Below, one piece after another: positions 23,488 through 32,242 of a stretch of DNA of 64,000 nt. The stretch spans positions 3,658,001-3,722,000 of the forward strand of contig CBDBMT010000003.1 of assembly GCA_965207585.1 (NCBI GenBank), read 5' to 3'. Origin of the DNA: Bin87 sp965207585. GTDB taxonomy: Bacteria > Chloroflexota > Dehalococcoidia > Lucifugimonadales > UBA3495. A program made the translations under genes and the position numbers. Every line of letters begins with the position of its first letter. The stretch's first letter is position 1. The notes beneath the pieces were generated by a model that saw only the letters and a program-made list of their open reading frames with translations, was not told the DNA's origin and did not search any database.

Positions 23488-24497
23488 TGGGACGGGGCGC
23501 CCAGGAGCGCAACCCAGATCGCCCCGGCGACCGTGACCACCAGCATCAGCGCCAGGGCCCCAACAATAACGGGTTGCGGCAGACGATTGCGCCCCCATAA
23601 CAGGAGGCCGCCCATCACAATCAGCCCCAACGCGATCACGCCGGCGATGTAATGCTCGAGATCGGCGGTATTGACCACGACACCCTTGCGGTAGAAGAAG
23701 TCGGCGTAGGCGAGGATGGTGATGTTGAAAACGCAGCTGCCGTACACGCCGGCAAAGCCCAGGTCGGCGGCGCCGAGGCGGGCAGCGGCGAATGTCGCTG
23801 AGATTTCCGGCATACTGGTGACCAGGGCCACCGCCAGGATGCCGAGGACTCCCGAGGATATGCCGGTCTCGTGAGCGATCTGGTCCATGCTCTGAGCGAG
23901 GAGAACCCCGGATACAATCACGCCAACGGAGACCAGGACAAACATCACCCAGGCCCGGCGCAGTGTTATGCCAGCCTCCTCTTCCTCCTCCTGGGAGCCG
24001 GCCGGCCGGCGCCGGTACACGATCCACATTCCGATGAAGTAAACAACCAGGACGATAATGGACGACAGGCCAACCTGCCACACGCTCACTCCGCTCTTGA
24101 TCAGCGCGAAAATCACCGCCAGCCCGGTCAGCGCGGCGGCCAGGACAATCAAGTAGCCCTGTTCCGGGGCGACCCGCTGCACGAACCGCTTGCCCCCAAA
24201 AAGCAACGCAACGACCGCCAGGATCAATATGTTGAACATATTGGAGCCGAGCACATCCCCCAGGGCCAATTCCGGGTTGTCTATCCGAACGGCCGTGATG
24301 TTGTTCGACACCTCCGGCAGGGAGGTGGCCAAGGCGACGAGGATGCTTCCCACGAACAGGCGGCCCCAACCCGTCAGTGAGGCCAGGGCGTCGCCATATT
24401 TGGCGAGATAGGTTCCCAGGAAGACCACCGCCACCGCGCTGGCCAGAAAGATGACTACGGCGACGGCCAGGCCGACGCCGGAAAGAACGTTGAGCAC
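23484..24497 (-). CDS. CaCA-family Ca2+/cation antiporter (YrbG-like)
   Basis: A 337-residue membrane exchanger with about ten TM helices in two inverted halves. Alpha-1 repeat: GRLFVGSILVALATSLPEVSNNITA then GDVLGSNMFNI. Alpha-2 repeat: ILAVALVTSMPEISATFAAARLG then YGSCVFNITIL. Both carry the ion-binding Glu in the PE motif. The cytoplasmic loop between them is acidic (SQEEEEEAG), as in relatives. The GTG start at 24497 is 15 bases after leuB; its ribosome site is weak. It probably expels Ca2+ in exchange for Na+ or H+. It is convergent with, and overlaps the stop of, the JAMM gene. Confidence 0.92.
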   Translation of the reverse strand: MLNVLSGVGLAVAVVIFLASAVAVVFLGTYLAKYGDALASLTGWGRLFVGSILVALATSLPEVSNNITAVRIDNPELALGDVLGSNMFNILILAVVALLFGGKRFVQRVAPEQGYLIVLAAALTGLAVIFALIKSGVSVWQVGLSSIIVLVVYFIGMWIVYRRRPAGSQEEEEEAGITLRRAWVMFVLVSVGVIVSGVLLAQSMDQIAHETGISSGVLGILAVALVTSMPEISATFAAARLGAADLGFAGVYGSCVFNITILAYADFFYRKGVVVNTADLEHYIAGVIALGLIVMGGLLLWGRNRLPQPVIVGALALMLVVTVAGAIWVALLGAPSH

Positions 24498-24512
24498 GGG
24501 GTCCGATCCGAC

Positions 24513-25604
24513 CTAGCCGATTGCGCTGGCGATGAGGTCGCCCATCTGGGTCGTTGCCGTGGCAGTATCCCCGGAGGTGGCAATGTCGGCCGTGCGGTAG
24601 CCCTGCTCCAGAACGGTCTGGACGGCGCGCTCGATGGCTGCCGCTTCCTCGGTGAGTCCCAGGGAGTAGCGCAGCATCATGGCGGCGCTGAGGATCGAGC
24701 CGCAGGGATTGGCGATACCCTGGCCGGCGATGTCCGGCGCGGTTCCGTGGATCGGCTCGTAGAAGCCCGGAGTCCGTGCGCCATCCTGGGGCACCCCGGA
24801 CAGGCTGGCGGAGGGCAGGAGGCCCATGGACGCGGCGAGGATGGCCGCTTCGTCGGTGAGGATGTCGCCAAAGGTGTTCTCAGCAACGATCACGTCGTAG
24901 GAGGCGGGACGCAGGACAATCTGCATGGCGCAGGCGTCCACCAGGGCGTGCTCCAGTTCCACGTCGGGGTATTCGTCGGCCAGACGGGTGGCGGTGGCGC
25001 GCCAGAGACGAGAGGTCTCCAGGACGTTGGCCTTGTCCACCGATGTCAGCTTGCCGCGGCGACCGCGGGCCAGCTCGAACCCGACACGCAGCACGCGCTC
25101 GATTTCAGATTCGGAGTAGCGCATGGTGTCGACGCCGACGACTCCCTGGGGGGTTTCGGTGCGGCCCTTGGGCTGGGCATAGTAGAGGCCGCCGGTGAGC
25201 TCGCGGACCACGACCATATCCACGCCCTCCAGCACGTGAGGTTTCAGCACGCTGGAGTCGGTGAGCTGGGGATAGACCTTGACGGGGCGGATGTTGGCGA
25301 AGACGTTCAGATGGGCGCGCAATGCGAGCAGACCGTCTTCCGGACGGGTGGGAGCCGAAGGGTCGTCCCATTTGGGTCCCCCCACGGCACCGAACAGAAC
25401 CGCGTCGGCCGACGTGGCCAGGTCCCGCACGCCGTCCGTCAGGGGAGTGCCGTGTCTATCGATGGATATGCCGCCGACGTCACCGTATTCCAGGATGAAA
25501 TTGTGGCCAAAGGCGCGGCCCACGGCCTGCATGGCCTTGACGCCTTCGGCGGTTACCTCGGGCCCGATACCGTCGCCACCCAATACGGCGATGTTGAAAT
25601 CCAT
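24513..25604 (-). CDS. leuB: 3-Isopropylmalate dehydrogenase
   Basis: A 363-residue NAD-dependent decarboxylating dehydrogenase of leucine synthesis. It starts with NIAVLGGDGIGPEVTAEGVKAM. AVGGPKWDDP, LRAHLNVFANIRPVKVYP, VVRELTGGLYYAQPKGR, DKANVLETSRLW and AENTFGDILTDEAAILAASMGLLPSASL are typical LeuB substrate and cofactor blocks. The PIHGTAPDIAGQGIANP motif closes the active site. The promoter at 25680-25708 leaves a leader of about 70 bases with no Leu-rich ORF. The other leu genes are not in the window. Confidence 0.97.
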   Translation of the reverse strand: MDFNIAVLGGDGIGPEVTAEGVKAMQAVGRAFGHNFILEYGDVGGISIDRHGTPLTDGVRDLATSADAVLFGAVGGPKWDDPSAPTRPEDGLLALRAHLNVFANIRPVKVYPQLTDSSVLKPHVLEGVDMVVVRELTGGLYYAQPKGRTETPQGVVGVDTMRYSESEIERVLRVGFELARGRRGKLTSVDKANVLETSRLWRATATRLADEYPDVELEHALVDACAMQIVLRPASYDVIVAENTFGDILTDEAAILAASMGLLPSASLSGVPQDGARTPGFYEPIHGTAPDIAGQGIANPCGSILSAAMMLRYSLGLTEEAAAIERAVQTVLEQGYRTADIATSGDTATATTQMGDLIASAIG

Positions 25605-25679
25605 TTTGCCAACGGCTCCGATTTGGTAGTGCGTCCCCGATTGCCGGCGTCAAATCCGGCCAAGCGCGGGGCGGCGGGT

Positions 25680-25708
25680 AGTATAGCCTACGGGCTGAGC
25701 GGTATCAA
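25680..25708 (-). promoter_or_regulatory. Promoter of leuB
   Basis: On the minus strand, TTGATA (25708-25703), a 17-base spacer and TATACT (25685-25680). The expected start is near 25673, giving a leader of about 70 bases before the leuB ATG. Confidence 0.75.
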
Positions 25709-25745
25709 AGGGGCGTCCCGAAACGATCCGGCCAGGGCTGGCCGG

Positions 25746-26654
25746 CTAGTTATCCGGCGCGGGAGTATTTTGCTGCACCCGAACCCAAAATGGCAGAGTG
25801 CTCAGATCATTCGCGCCGGCGGCGATGGTGCGTTCGCAATAATCGATAAACAGGTCATCCAGGAACGCCGCAACTTTACGCGCGTTCGTGACGGGTAAGT
25901 CCTTGTCCAAGGCTTCCTGCACGATCGCTTCGCGGGCTTTGGCCTGGTTCAGCAAGACCATCATTCGCATACGGGTAGCTTCATCTTGCGGCCAGGTTTC
26001 CGGGTGATGCAGGATCATTCCGCACGCTCTGGCGGACATATCCAGCAGCGCCGAGTACTCCGGGTATAGTTTCAGCGCGCCGTCGAGCATTTCCTGTCGG
26101 GAAATATCGGCAGCCAACGAGAACGTGACCAGGTTGTGGCCGATGGAACGCACCAAATTGTCCCGGGTGGTTGTCAGTGAAGTCATCAACTCTTCGTGGC
26201 ATTTCCGGTAAATGGGTGAGTTCCTGACCTGCTTGATAGCTTCGGATGATTCGGCGGATTCGGTCAATATCGCTTCCCGAATTGCGCGCCTGAGTTCTTT
26301 CGTCGGCGCCACCATCCGGTCGGCCAACTTGAAGAATTCCCTCGGAACTACCACCCGGTCCACGACGTCCTCAATCGCCCGCGCCACTTCCGGGGGGAAA
26401 CGGACCTGGCTCATCAGGTCATCCAGGTGCTTGATCTTGCGCTCCGGCGGCTCCATACCGCCGATTTGGGACACCGACGTGGCAATATGGCGAACGATAG
26501 TAGGATCACCCACGACCGGGCCGATAGTCGCCATGAACTCGATGAGCTCCATCGGAGTCCGATAGCGGCGGCACCTGCTGAAGGCATAGCGGATGATATC
26601 TTCGGTAGGCACCCACACTTGCAGAGTTCGAGAAGTCACAGCAACACCGGCCAA
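25746..26654 (-). CDS. Conserved-looking alpha-helical protein, unknown function
   Basis: Up to 302 residues, almost wholly alpha-helical by eye, with no TM segment or signal peptide. It opens with EDIIRYAFSRCRRYRTPMELIEFMATIGPVVGDPTIVRHIA. The middle is charged (MEPPERKIKHLDDLMSQVRFPPEVARAIEDVVDRVV), and the rest is made of helices rich in Leu and Ala. No catalytic motif is evident and I recognise no family. The start is unsure: TTG 26654 lies only about 14 bases from the predicted transcription start, and a GTG at 26639 is equally possible. The promoter is strong. It is divergent from the DUF1501 operon and may share its control. Confidence 0.72.
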   Translation of the reverse strand: MAGVAVTSRTLQVWVPTEDIIRYAFSRCRRYRTPMELIEFMATIGPVVGDPTIVRHIATSVSQIGGMEPPERKIKHLDDLMSQVRFPPEVARAIEDVVDRVVVPREFFKLADRMVAPTKELRRAIREAILTESAESSEAIKQVRNSPIYRKCHEELMTSLTTTRDNLVRSIGHNLVTFSLAADISRQEMLDGALKLYPEYSALLDMSARACGMILHHPETWPQDEATRMRMMVLLNQAKAREAIVQEALDKDLPVTNARKVAAFLDDLFIDYCERTIAAGANDLSTLPFWVRVQQNTPAPDN

Positions 26655-26674
26655 AGAGCGAATTTTTCCACTGG

Positions 26675-26702
26675 ATTATGGCAAAAGCGGATAATCTGTC
26701 AA
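26675..26702 (-). promoter_or_regulatory. Promoter of the unknown gene at 25746-26654
   Basis: TTGACA (26702-26697) and CATAAT (26680-26675) on the minus strand with a 16-base spacer. The expected start is near 26668, just ahead of the TTG/GTG start codons. Confidence 0.75.
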
Positions 26703-26753
26703 TTCCGGCGAGACCGGCGGTCCCAACCCAAACTGTCGCCAAGCCGATTTTCG

Positions 26754-26782
26754 TTGACACGCCGGGGAGCACACTTTAAACT
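26754..26782 (+). promoter_or_regulatory. Promoter of the DUF1501-DUF1800-glc cluster
   Basis: TTGACA (26754-26759), 17 bases, TAAACT (26777-26782). The expected start is near 26789, with a leader of about 58 bases holding AAGGAGG before ATG 26847. It is back-to-back with the promoter of the divergent gene about 50 bases away. Confidence 0.75.
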
Positions 26783-26846
26783 GCCAACATCAGCCAAACG
26801 TGCGCTGCCGTTTCGTGTTGCGCCCGAATAAGGAGGCCAATCCTCG

Positions 26847-27977
26847 ATGACCACCACGAACAATGACCGGTCTTTGGTAGTAATCCAGCTGACCGGCGCC
26901 AATGACCCACTCAATACCGTAATTCCCTACACCGATGGTCACTACCATGACTTTCGCCCCAATGTGGGAATACCAACCGACCAGGTGATTCCAATCGACG
27001 GCCGGTTTGCGTTCAACCCCAACATGGCCCCCATCAAGGCCCTGTGGGACGAGGGCAAAGTCGCCATCATCAACGGGATCGGGTACAACAACCCAACCCG
27101 GTCGCACTTCCGCAGCATGGACATCTGGCACACCTGCGAGCCGGAAAAGATTGCCACCGAGGGCTGGCTTGGGCGCGTCATCCGCGACCTGGACCCCTCC
27201 GGCCAGAACGTCATCACCGGCGTCAACTTCGGCCGTGGCCTGCCCCGCTCCATGGGCGCGCCCGGCGTCCCCGTGGCTTCGGTGGGCAACCTGGAAACCT
27301 ACGGGCTGTTCCCGGACGTTGAAGAGGAGCGCGTGCGCGGGCTGTGCCTGGAGGCTTTCGGCTCCATGTACGGCGGCACCATCCAGGACGCGGTGATGGA
27401 ATACCTGGGCCAGACCGGCCGGGACGCTCTCAAGGGCGCGGACATCCTGCGCACGGCGCCGGAGAAGTATTCCTCCTCGGTGGAGTATGCCGAGAACCCC
27501 ATCGCCCAGGCCCTCAAGAACGTGGCCCAGGTGATGACCGCCGACCTGGGAACCCGCATCTACTACACCCAGCACGGCAGCTTCGACACCCACGGCGACG
27601 AGGTCAAGGTCCACGGCGGACTGTGGAACCAGGTGTCCGGCGCGGTTAGCGACTTCCTGGCCGACCTGGATGAGCACGGCAAGGCCGACGACGCCATCGT
27701 GCTGGTCTGGACCGAGTTCGGCCGCCGCATCCGCGACAACGGCTCCGGAACCGACCACGGTTCGGGCGGAACCGCGTTCATCATCGGCAACCCGGTGAAC
27801 GGCGGATTCTACGGCGAGTACCCGTCCCTGGCCGAGCGCGACCAGTTGGACGGTGACCTGCACTGGAACAACGACTTCCGCTCCACCTACTCGACCATTG
27901 CGGACAAGTGGCTGGGCCTGGATCCGGTCAACATCGTCAACGGGCAGTTCGAGCAGTGGGACTTCATCCGCAGCTAA
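26847..27977 (+). CDS. DUF1501-domain protein (alkaline-phosphatase-like fold)
   Basis: A 376-residue DUF1501 protein. The family belongs to the sulfatase/alkaline phosphatase-like superfamily, has no settled function, and is nearly always paired with DUF1800. Visible blocks: VVIQLTGANDPLNTVIPY, FAFNPNMAPIKALWDEGKVAIINGIGYNNPTRSHFRSMDIWHT, YYTQHGSFDTHGDEVKVHGGLW, and VWTEFGRRIRDNGSGTDHGSGGTAFIIG. Many members have a Tat signal; this one starts directly with MTTTNNDRSLVVIQL, so it should be cytoplasmic. AAGGAGG precedes the ATG. A DUF1800 gene follows after 55 bases. Confidence 0.9.
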   Translation: MTTTNNDRSLVVIQLTGANDPLNTVIPYTDGHYHDFRPNVGIPTDQVIPIDGRFAFNPNMAPIKALWDEGKVAIINGIGYNNPTRSHFRSMDIWHTCEPEKIATEGWLGRVIRDLDPSGQNVITGVNFGRGLPRSMGAPGVPVASVGNLETYGLFPDVEEERVRGLCLEAFGSMYGGTIQDAVMEYLGQTGRDALKGADILRTAPEKYSSSVEYAENPIAQALKNVAQVMTADLGTRIYYTQHGSFDTHGDEVKVHGGLWNQVSGAVSDFLADLDEHGKADDAIVLVWTEFGRRIRDNGSGTDHGSGGTAFIIGNPVNGGFYGEYPSLAERDQLDGDLHWNNDFRSTYSTIADKWLGLDPVNIVNGQFEQWDFIRS

Positions 27978-28032
27978 CCGGCGCCTGTGACGACAATCAT
28001 TCACTCCGAAACGAGATACTGAGGAGGCAATT

Positions 28033-29448
28033 ATGAGCAATGCCGACATTGCCTTGATGGCTCATCTGATGCGCAGGGCCGGGTTCGGCGCCAACCGGGA
28101 CGAGTTGGAGCAGTTGGTGGAACGCGGCTACGAGAACGTGGTCGAAGACCTGTTGCATCCGGGCGAAGCCAACGTCATCCCTGATGACGTCATCCGGCGT
28201 TACCATTCCGAAATGGCCGAGATGCGGGAGCTCAACAGCGCCGGCGCCTACTGGATGTACCGGATGGTCACGACCCAGAACCAGCTGGAAGAAAAGCTGG
28301 CCCTGTTCTGGCACGGCCTGTTCGCCACCGGATACTCCAAGCTGAACCAGGCCAACGCCCTGGTGAATCAGATCAACACGTTCCGCCGCCACTCCCTGGG
28401 CTCGTTCCACACGATGCTCGTGGAGTTGTCCAAGGACCCGGCCATGATCATCTGGCTGGACAACCACGACAACCACAAAGACAACATCAACGAGAACTAT
28501 GGGCGGGAGTTGCTGGAACTTTTCTCCATGGGCGTGGGCAACTACACCGAGGATGACATCAAGGAGTGCGCCCGCGCGTTCACCGGATGGACCCTTGGCA
28601 ATGCCGAGTACATGTCCACCCGGGCCAGCCGGGACTCCATCTGGCCGTACAGCCGGATCAACTGGCACTTCAACTACCGCGACTACGACCACGACGACGG
28701 GGAAAAGACCTTCCTCGGCCACACGGGCAACTTCAACGGCGAGGACATCATCGACATCATCGTGCAGCAGGAGGCCACCGCGCGCTTCATCTGCACCCGC
28801 CTGTTCCAGTACTTCGCCGCTGACGACGTGGCCGAGGCCGGAGAGGCCGTCATCGACGACATGATGAAGTCGTTCTTCGAATCCGACCACGAAATCCGGT
28901 CGGTGCTGCGCACCCTGTTCAACTCCGACTACTTCAAGTCGGAGGACGCGCGGTTCGCCCGGGTCAAGGGCCCGGTGGAACTGGTCGTCGGAGCCGTGCG
29001 CATGGCTGGCACCTACCAGGGGCCAACCTTCGGAGCCGACCAGTTGGCGCGCCAGACCATGTACATGGGGCAGGGCATCTTCCAGCCGCCCAGCGTGGAA
29101 GGATGGCACGAGGGCGCCGAGTGGATCGACAGTGGCGCGCTGGTGGAACGGGTCAACTTCGTGGGCAAGGAGCTTGGCGATCCAGGCAACCCGGGGGTCA
29201 AGGCGATCATCGATCGGATGGCCCGCGAGGCGGACGGCGTGCTCTCGCCTGAGCAGCAGGTAGCCAGTTGCGTGGACCTCATCGGCCCGTTGGAAATCTC
29301 GGAAGCCACCAGCAACTCGTTGCACGCCTTTGCCAACCAGCAGGGCGAGACCGACTTGCGGGAGGGCTCCCGCACCGAGGCCGACGACCAGCGCATCGCG
29401 AATCTGCTGCGGTTGCTGACGGCAACGCGGGAGTACCAACTCGCATAA
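28033..29448 (+). CDS. DUF1800-domain protein
   Basis: A 471-residue DUF1800 protein, the usual partner of DUF1501, with no known activity. Characteristic stretches are ALMAHLMRRAGFGANRDELEQLVERGY, LEEKLALFWHGLFATG, INENYGRELLELFSMGVGNYTEDDIKECARAFTGWTL, and LGHTGNFNGEDIIDIIVQQEATARFICTRLFQYFA. It has no signal peptide, matching its cytoplasmic-looking DUF1501 partner. GAGGAGG lies upstream of the ATG. The order (DUF1501 first) is the reverse of many genomes. The two proteins probably form one functional unit. Confidence 0.9.
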   Translation: MSNADIALMAHLMRRAGFGANRDELEQLVERGYENVVEDLLHPGEANVIPDDVIRRYHSEMAEMRELNSAGAYWMYRMVTTQNQLEEKLALFWHGLFATGYSKLNQANALVNQINTFRRHSLGSFHTMLVELSKDPAMIIWLDNHDNHKDNINENYGRELLELFSMGVGNYTEDDIKECARAFTGWTLGNAEYMSTRASRDSIWPYSRINWHFNYRDYDHDDGEKTFLGHTGNFNGEDIIDIIVQQEATARFICTRLFQYFAADDVAEAGEAVIDDMMKSFFESDHEIRSVLRTLFNSDYFKSEDARFARVKGPVELVVGAVRMAGTYQGPTFGADQLARQTMYMGQGIFQPPSVEGWHEGAEWIDSGALVERVNFVGKELGDPGNPGVKAIIDRMAREADGVLSPEQQVASCVDLIGPLEISEATSNSLHAFANQQGETDLREGSRTEADDQRIANLLRLLTATREYQLA

Positions 29449-29479
29449 CCGTCGCGCCGGAATATCGACATGGACTGAT

Positions 29480-29503
29480 AGGGGCGAATGATCATTCGCC
29501 CCT
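29480..29503. repeat. Palindromic intergenic repeat, GGGGCGAA family, copy 3
   Basis: A perfect 24-base palindrome with arms AGGGGCGAATGA and TCATTCGCCCCT, followed by ACGCAAAAG. It lies between the DUF1800 and NHL genes, just ahead of the NHL ribosome site, and so could affect expression of the downstream genes. Confidence 0.8.
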
Positions 29504-29525
29504 ACGCAAAAGAGGAGAGGTAGCC

Positions 29526-30560
29526 ATGACTACCCAGACGGCGGTCAGCGCCGGGCCGGTGGAATACGTGAAGACCATCGGCGTCACCACCAACCAGAGC
29601 GGGCGAGGGTTCATCAATCCCTACGACTGCGCATTTTCCGACGACGGACGCATATTCGTGCTGAACCACGCGGATGCGGCGCGTCAAGCCCTGATCCGCA
29701 TCGGAGTCCTCAACTGGGAGGAGGACTACCTGGGAGAATTCAGCAAGGGCACCGGGCGGGGCGAGGGCCAATGGATTCTGCCCATCGGCATGGCGATGAG
29801 CGCCGACCAGCGCCTCCACGTCACTGACGAGCACCTGCATCGGGTCACCGTTTTCGACACGGAGGGCGAGTTTGTCCGCATGTGGGGCGAGAAGGGAGAC
29901 GGGAGCGGGCAACTGAACGGCCCGTCAGGGATCGTCGTGGCGCCCGACGGAACGGTGTACGTAGCCGAGCAGTACAATCATCGCGTGCAGGTGTTCACCG
30001 CGGAAGGTGAGCCGGTAACGACGTGGGGCGAATTTGGCGACGGCGCGGGCCAGTTCAACATGCCCTGGGGCGTCGCCTTGGACGGCTCTGGCAACGTGTA
30101 CGTCGCTGACTGGCGGAACGACCGCATCCAGAAGTTCACGGCCGGCGGAGATCACCTGGCAACTTACGGTTCCTCCGGTGACGGCGACGGGCAGTTCAGC
30201 CGGCCATCCGCCGTGGCTGTCGATTCCGACGGGTACATCTACGTAGCCGATTGGGGCAACGAGCGGCTGCAGCTGTTGGATCCGGACGGAAACTTCGTGC
30301 AGATGTTGCGGGGGCAGGCGACCCTGTCCAAGTGGGCGCAGGACTTCATGTCGGTAAACCCCGACGAGTACAACACGCGCCAGATGGCTAACCTGGTGCC
30401 GGACCTGCCGGACCACCTGGACACTCCCTACCTGATCTCAGCACAGAGCGAGCCCTACTTCTGGGGGCCGGTCTCGTTGCGGCTGGACCCGGAGGAAAGG
30501 CTGTTCGTGGTGGAAGCCAATCGGCACCGTATCCAGATCTACCAGCGCCGAAAGGACTGA
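29526..30560 (+). CDS. NHL-repeat beta-propeller protein
   Basis: A 344-residue beta-propeller without signal peptide. At least four NHL repeats are clear, such as GPSGIVVAPDGTVYVAEQYN, then RVQVFTAEGEPVTTWGEFGDGAGQFNMPWG, VALDGSGNVYVADWRNDRIQKF, and AVAVDSDGYIYVADWGNERLQLL. The ATG at 29526 follows GAGGAGAGG. Such propellers bind proteins or RNA, or act as lyases; no catalytic set was identified. Its position, 77 bases after DUF1800 and eight before glcD, suggests co-expression with glycolate oxidation and perhaps a scaffold role. That role is an inference. Confidence 0.88.
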   Translation: MTTQTAVSAGPVEYVKTIGVTTNQSGRGFINPYDCAFSDDGRIFVLNHADAARQALIRIGVLNWEEDYLGEFSKGTGRGEGQWILPIGMAMSADQRLHVTDEHLHRVTVFDTEGEFVRMWGEKGDGSGQLNGPSGIVVAPDGTVYVAEQYNHRVQVFTAEGEPVTTWGEFGDGAGQFNMPWGVALDGSGNVYVADWRNDRIQKFTAGGDHLATYGSSGDGDGQFSRPSAVAVDSDGYIYVADWGNERLQLLDPDGNFVQMLRGQATLSKWAQDFMSVNPDEYNTRQMANLVPDLPDHLDTPYLISAQSEPYFWGPVSLRLDPEERLFVVEANRHRIQIYQRRKD

Positions 30561-30567
30561 TCGCACG

Positions 30568-32001
30568 TTGGCCGGCAACGACCTCCTGGCAAGTCTTCGC
30601 GCCGTCGTCGGTGACGATTATGTAATCGCGCACCGCGAGGACCTGCTGGTCTACGAATACGACGGCTCCGTCGACCGCTCGATGCCCCGGGCGGTCGTTT
30701 TGCCGGCTGACACCGACGAGGTCAGCCGGGTGATGGCGTTGGCCTACGAGGCCGGCGTAACCGTGGTGGGCCGTGGCAGCGGCACCGGCCTGAGCGGCGG
30801 AGCGATCACCCCGCCGGAAGGGCTGCAAATCGCCTTCCCGCGCATGAACCGCATCCTCGACGTGGACACGGTGAACCGCACCGCCCTGGTGGAGCCGGGG
30901 GTGATCAACCTGGACCTGGACAACCACGTGCGAGGCTTCGGGATGCGTTACGCGCCCGACCCGTCCAGCCAGCGGGCGTGCAGCCTGGGCGGGAACATCG
31001 CCGAAAACGCGGGCGGCCCGCATTGCCTCGCATACGGGGCGACCACCAACCACGTCATCGGCATGGAGGTGGTGCTGGAAGACGGCGAGGTGATCCACCT
31101 GGGAAGTATGGCGCGAGAAGCCACGGGATACGACCTGCGTGGCGCATTCGTGGGGTCCGAGGGCACGTTCGGCATCGCCACCAAGATCCTGGTTCGTCTG
31201 TTGCCGCTGCCGGAGACCGTGCGCACCTTCCTGGGCATCTTTCCCGACATCGACTCCGCGTGCACCGCGGTGTCGGCGGTGATCGGCCACGGGATTGTTC
31301 CCGCCGCCCTGGAAATGATCGACGCGCTGAGCATCAAGGCGGTGCAGAACGTCACCGACGCGGGGTATCCCAACGACGCCGGCGCGGTGCTGTTGATCGA
31401 ACTGGAGGGCCTGAACGAAGAGGTAGACGAGGTCAGTGGAGAAGTGGAAGCAGCGCTCTGGGATACCGGCGCTGCCGACGTGCGGGTCGCCGAGGACGAC
31501 GCGGAGCGGGAACGCCTCTGGGTGGGTCGGAAGACGGCGTTCGGCGCGTTTGGGACCATCGCGCCCAACTACTACCTGGTGGACGGCGTAGTGCCGCGAA
31601 CCCGCTTGACGCAGATGCTGCGCAAGGTCAGCGAAGTGAGCGAGCGCTACGGGATCACCATCGCCAACGTGTTTCACGCCGGCGATGGCAACCTCCATCC
31701 CTGCATGTTGTTCGACGCTCGCGAACCCGGCGTTATGGAAAGCGCGATGGCGGCGGCGGCGGAGTTGATGGAAGAATGCGCGCTGCTGGGCGGGACCCTG
31801 AGCGGTGAGCACGGCATCGGCCTGGAAAAGAAGGAGTTCATGCCGCTGGTGTACACGGACGCGGACATGGCCGCGATGCAGCGGGTACGAGAGGCTTTCG
31901 CTCCCGAAAACCGTCTAAATCCCGGCAAGATATTCCCCGACGGGAGCTACTGGCGACCGTCCGCGCACCCGGCGGCACACACCGCCGGGATGTATGCGTG
32001 A
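30568..32001 (+). CDS. glcD: Glycolate oxidase FAD subunit GlcD
   Basis: A 477-residue FAD-linked oxidase of the VAO/PCMH fold. FAD-binding blocks: VVGRGSGTGLSGGAITPPEG, GMRYAPDPSSQRACSLGGNIAENAGGPHCLAYGAT and GAFVGSEGTFGIATKILVRLLPLP. The C-terminal cap has NVFHAGDGNLHPCMLFDAREPG and LSGEHGIGLEKKEFM, the GlcD metal/substrate region, and ends in FAPENRLNPGKIFPDG. The start is TTG 30568, eight bases past the NHL stop. With GlcE and GlcF it oxidises glycolate (or D-lactate) to glyoxylate (or pyruvate). Two tiny membrane-protein ORFs separate it from glcE. Confidence 0.93.
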   Translation: MAGNDLLASLRAVVGDDYVIAHREDLLVYEYDGSVDRSMPRAVVLPADTDEVSRVMALAYEAGVTVVGRGSGTGLSGGAITPPEGLQIAFPRMNRILDVDTVNRTALVEPGVINLDLDNHVRGFGMRYAPDPSSQRACSLGGNIAENAGGPHCLAYGATTNHVIGMEVVLEDGEVIHLGSMAREATGYDLRGAFVGSEGTFGIATKILVRLLPLPETVRTFLGIFPDIDSACTAVSAVIGHGIVPAALEMIDALSIKAVQNVTDAGYPNDAGAVLLIELEGLNEEVDEVSGEVEAALWDTGAADVRVAEDDAERERLWVGRKTAFGAFGTIAPNYYLVDGVVPRTRLTQMLRKVSEVSERYGITIANVFHAGDGNLHPCMLFDAREPGVMESAMAAAAELMEECALLGGTLSGEHGIGLEKKEFMPLVYTDADMAAMQRVREAFAPENRLNPGKIFPDGSYWRPSAHPAAHTAGMYA

Positions 32002-32077
32002 GCAAGTTTCGTAACTTGGTTTATACTGATAGCAGGGTTGAGCATCCCACTTTGACGGGCTGTTCTGGAGGACCGAA

Positions 32078-32218
32078 ATGGACCAGGCGGTGCAAATCAT
32101 AGGACTTACGATAATGTGCCTGGGGCTGGCCGGTTTTACGGTATCTGTCATAGGAATTATCAGGTGGTACGCCAAGCAACCCGGGCAAGCAGGTGCCAGC
32201 GACGACGCATCCCGCTAA
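32078..32218 (+). CDS. Single-pass small membrane protein (46 aa)
   Basis: A 46-codon ORF from ATG 32078, with GGAGG seven bases upstream. MDQAVQ precedes one hydrophobic helix (IIGLTIMCLGLAGFTVSVIG then II), then RWYAKQPGQAGASDDASR as a polar C-tail. The positive residues after the helix favour the tail in the cytoplasm. It lies 76 bases after glcD, ahead of a second tiny membrane ORF and glcE. It may anchor the soluble GlcDEF complex to the membrane. It has no recognised family. Coding is supported by the ribosome site, hydrophobic pattern and a clean stop. Confidence 0.7.
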   Translation: MDQAVQIIGLTIMCLGLAGFTVSVIGIIRWYAKQPGQAGASDDASR

Positions 32219-32242
32219 AACAGCACAAAAGGAAGGGCAGTC

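Noticed and set aside
25605..25679. Leucine leader peptide before leuB
   Set aside because: No ORF with Leu codons and no terminator pair was found in the 70-base leader.
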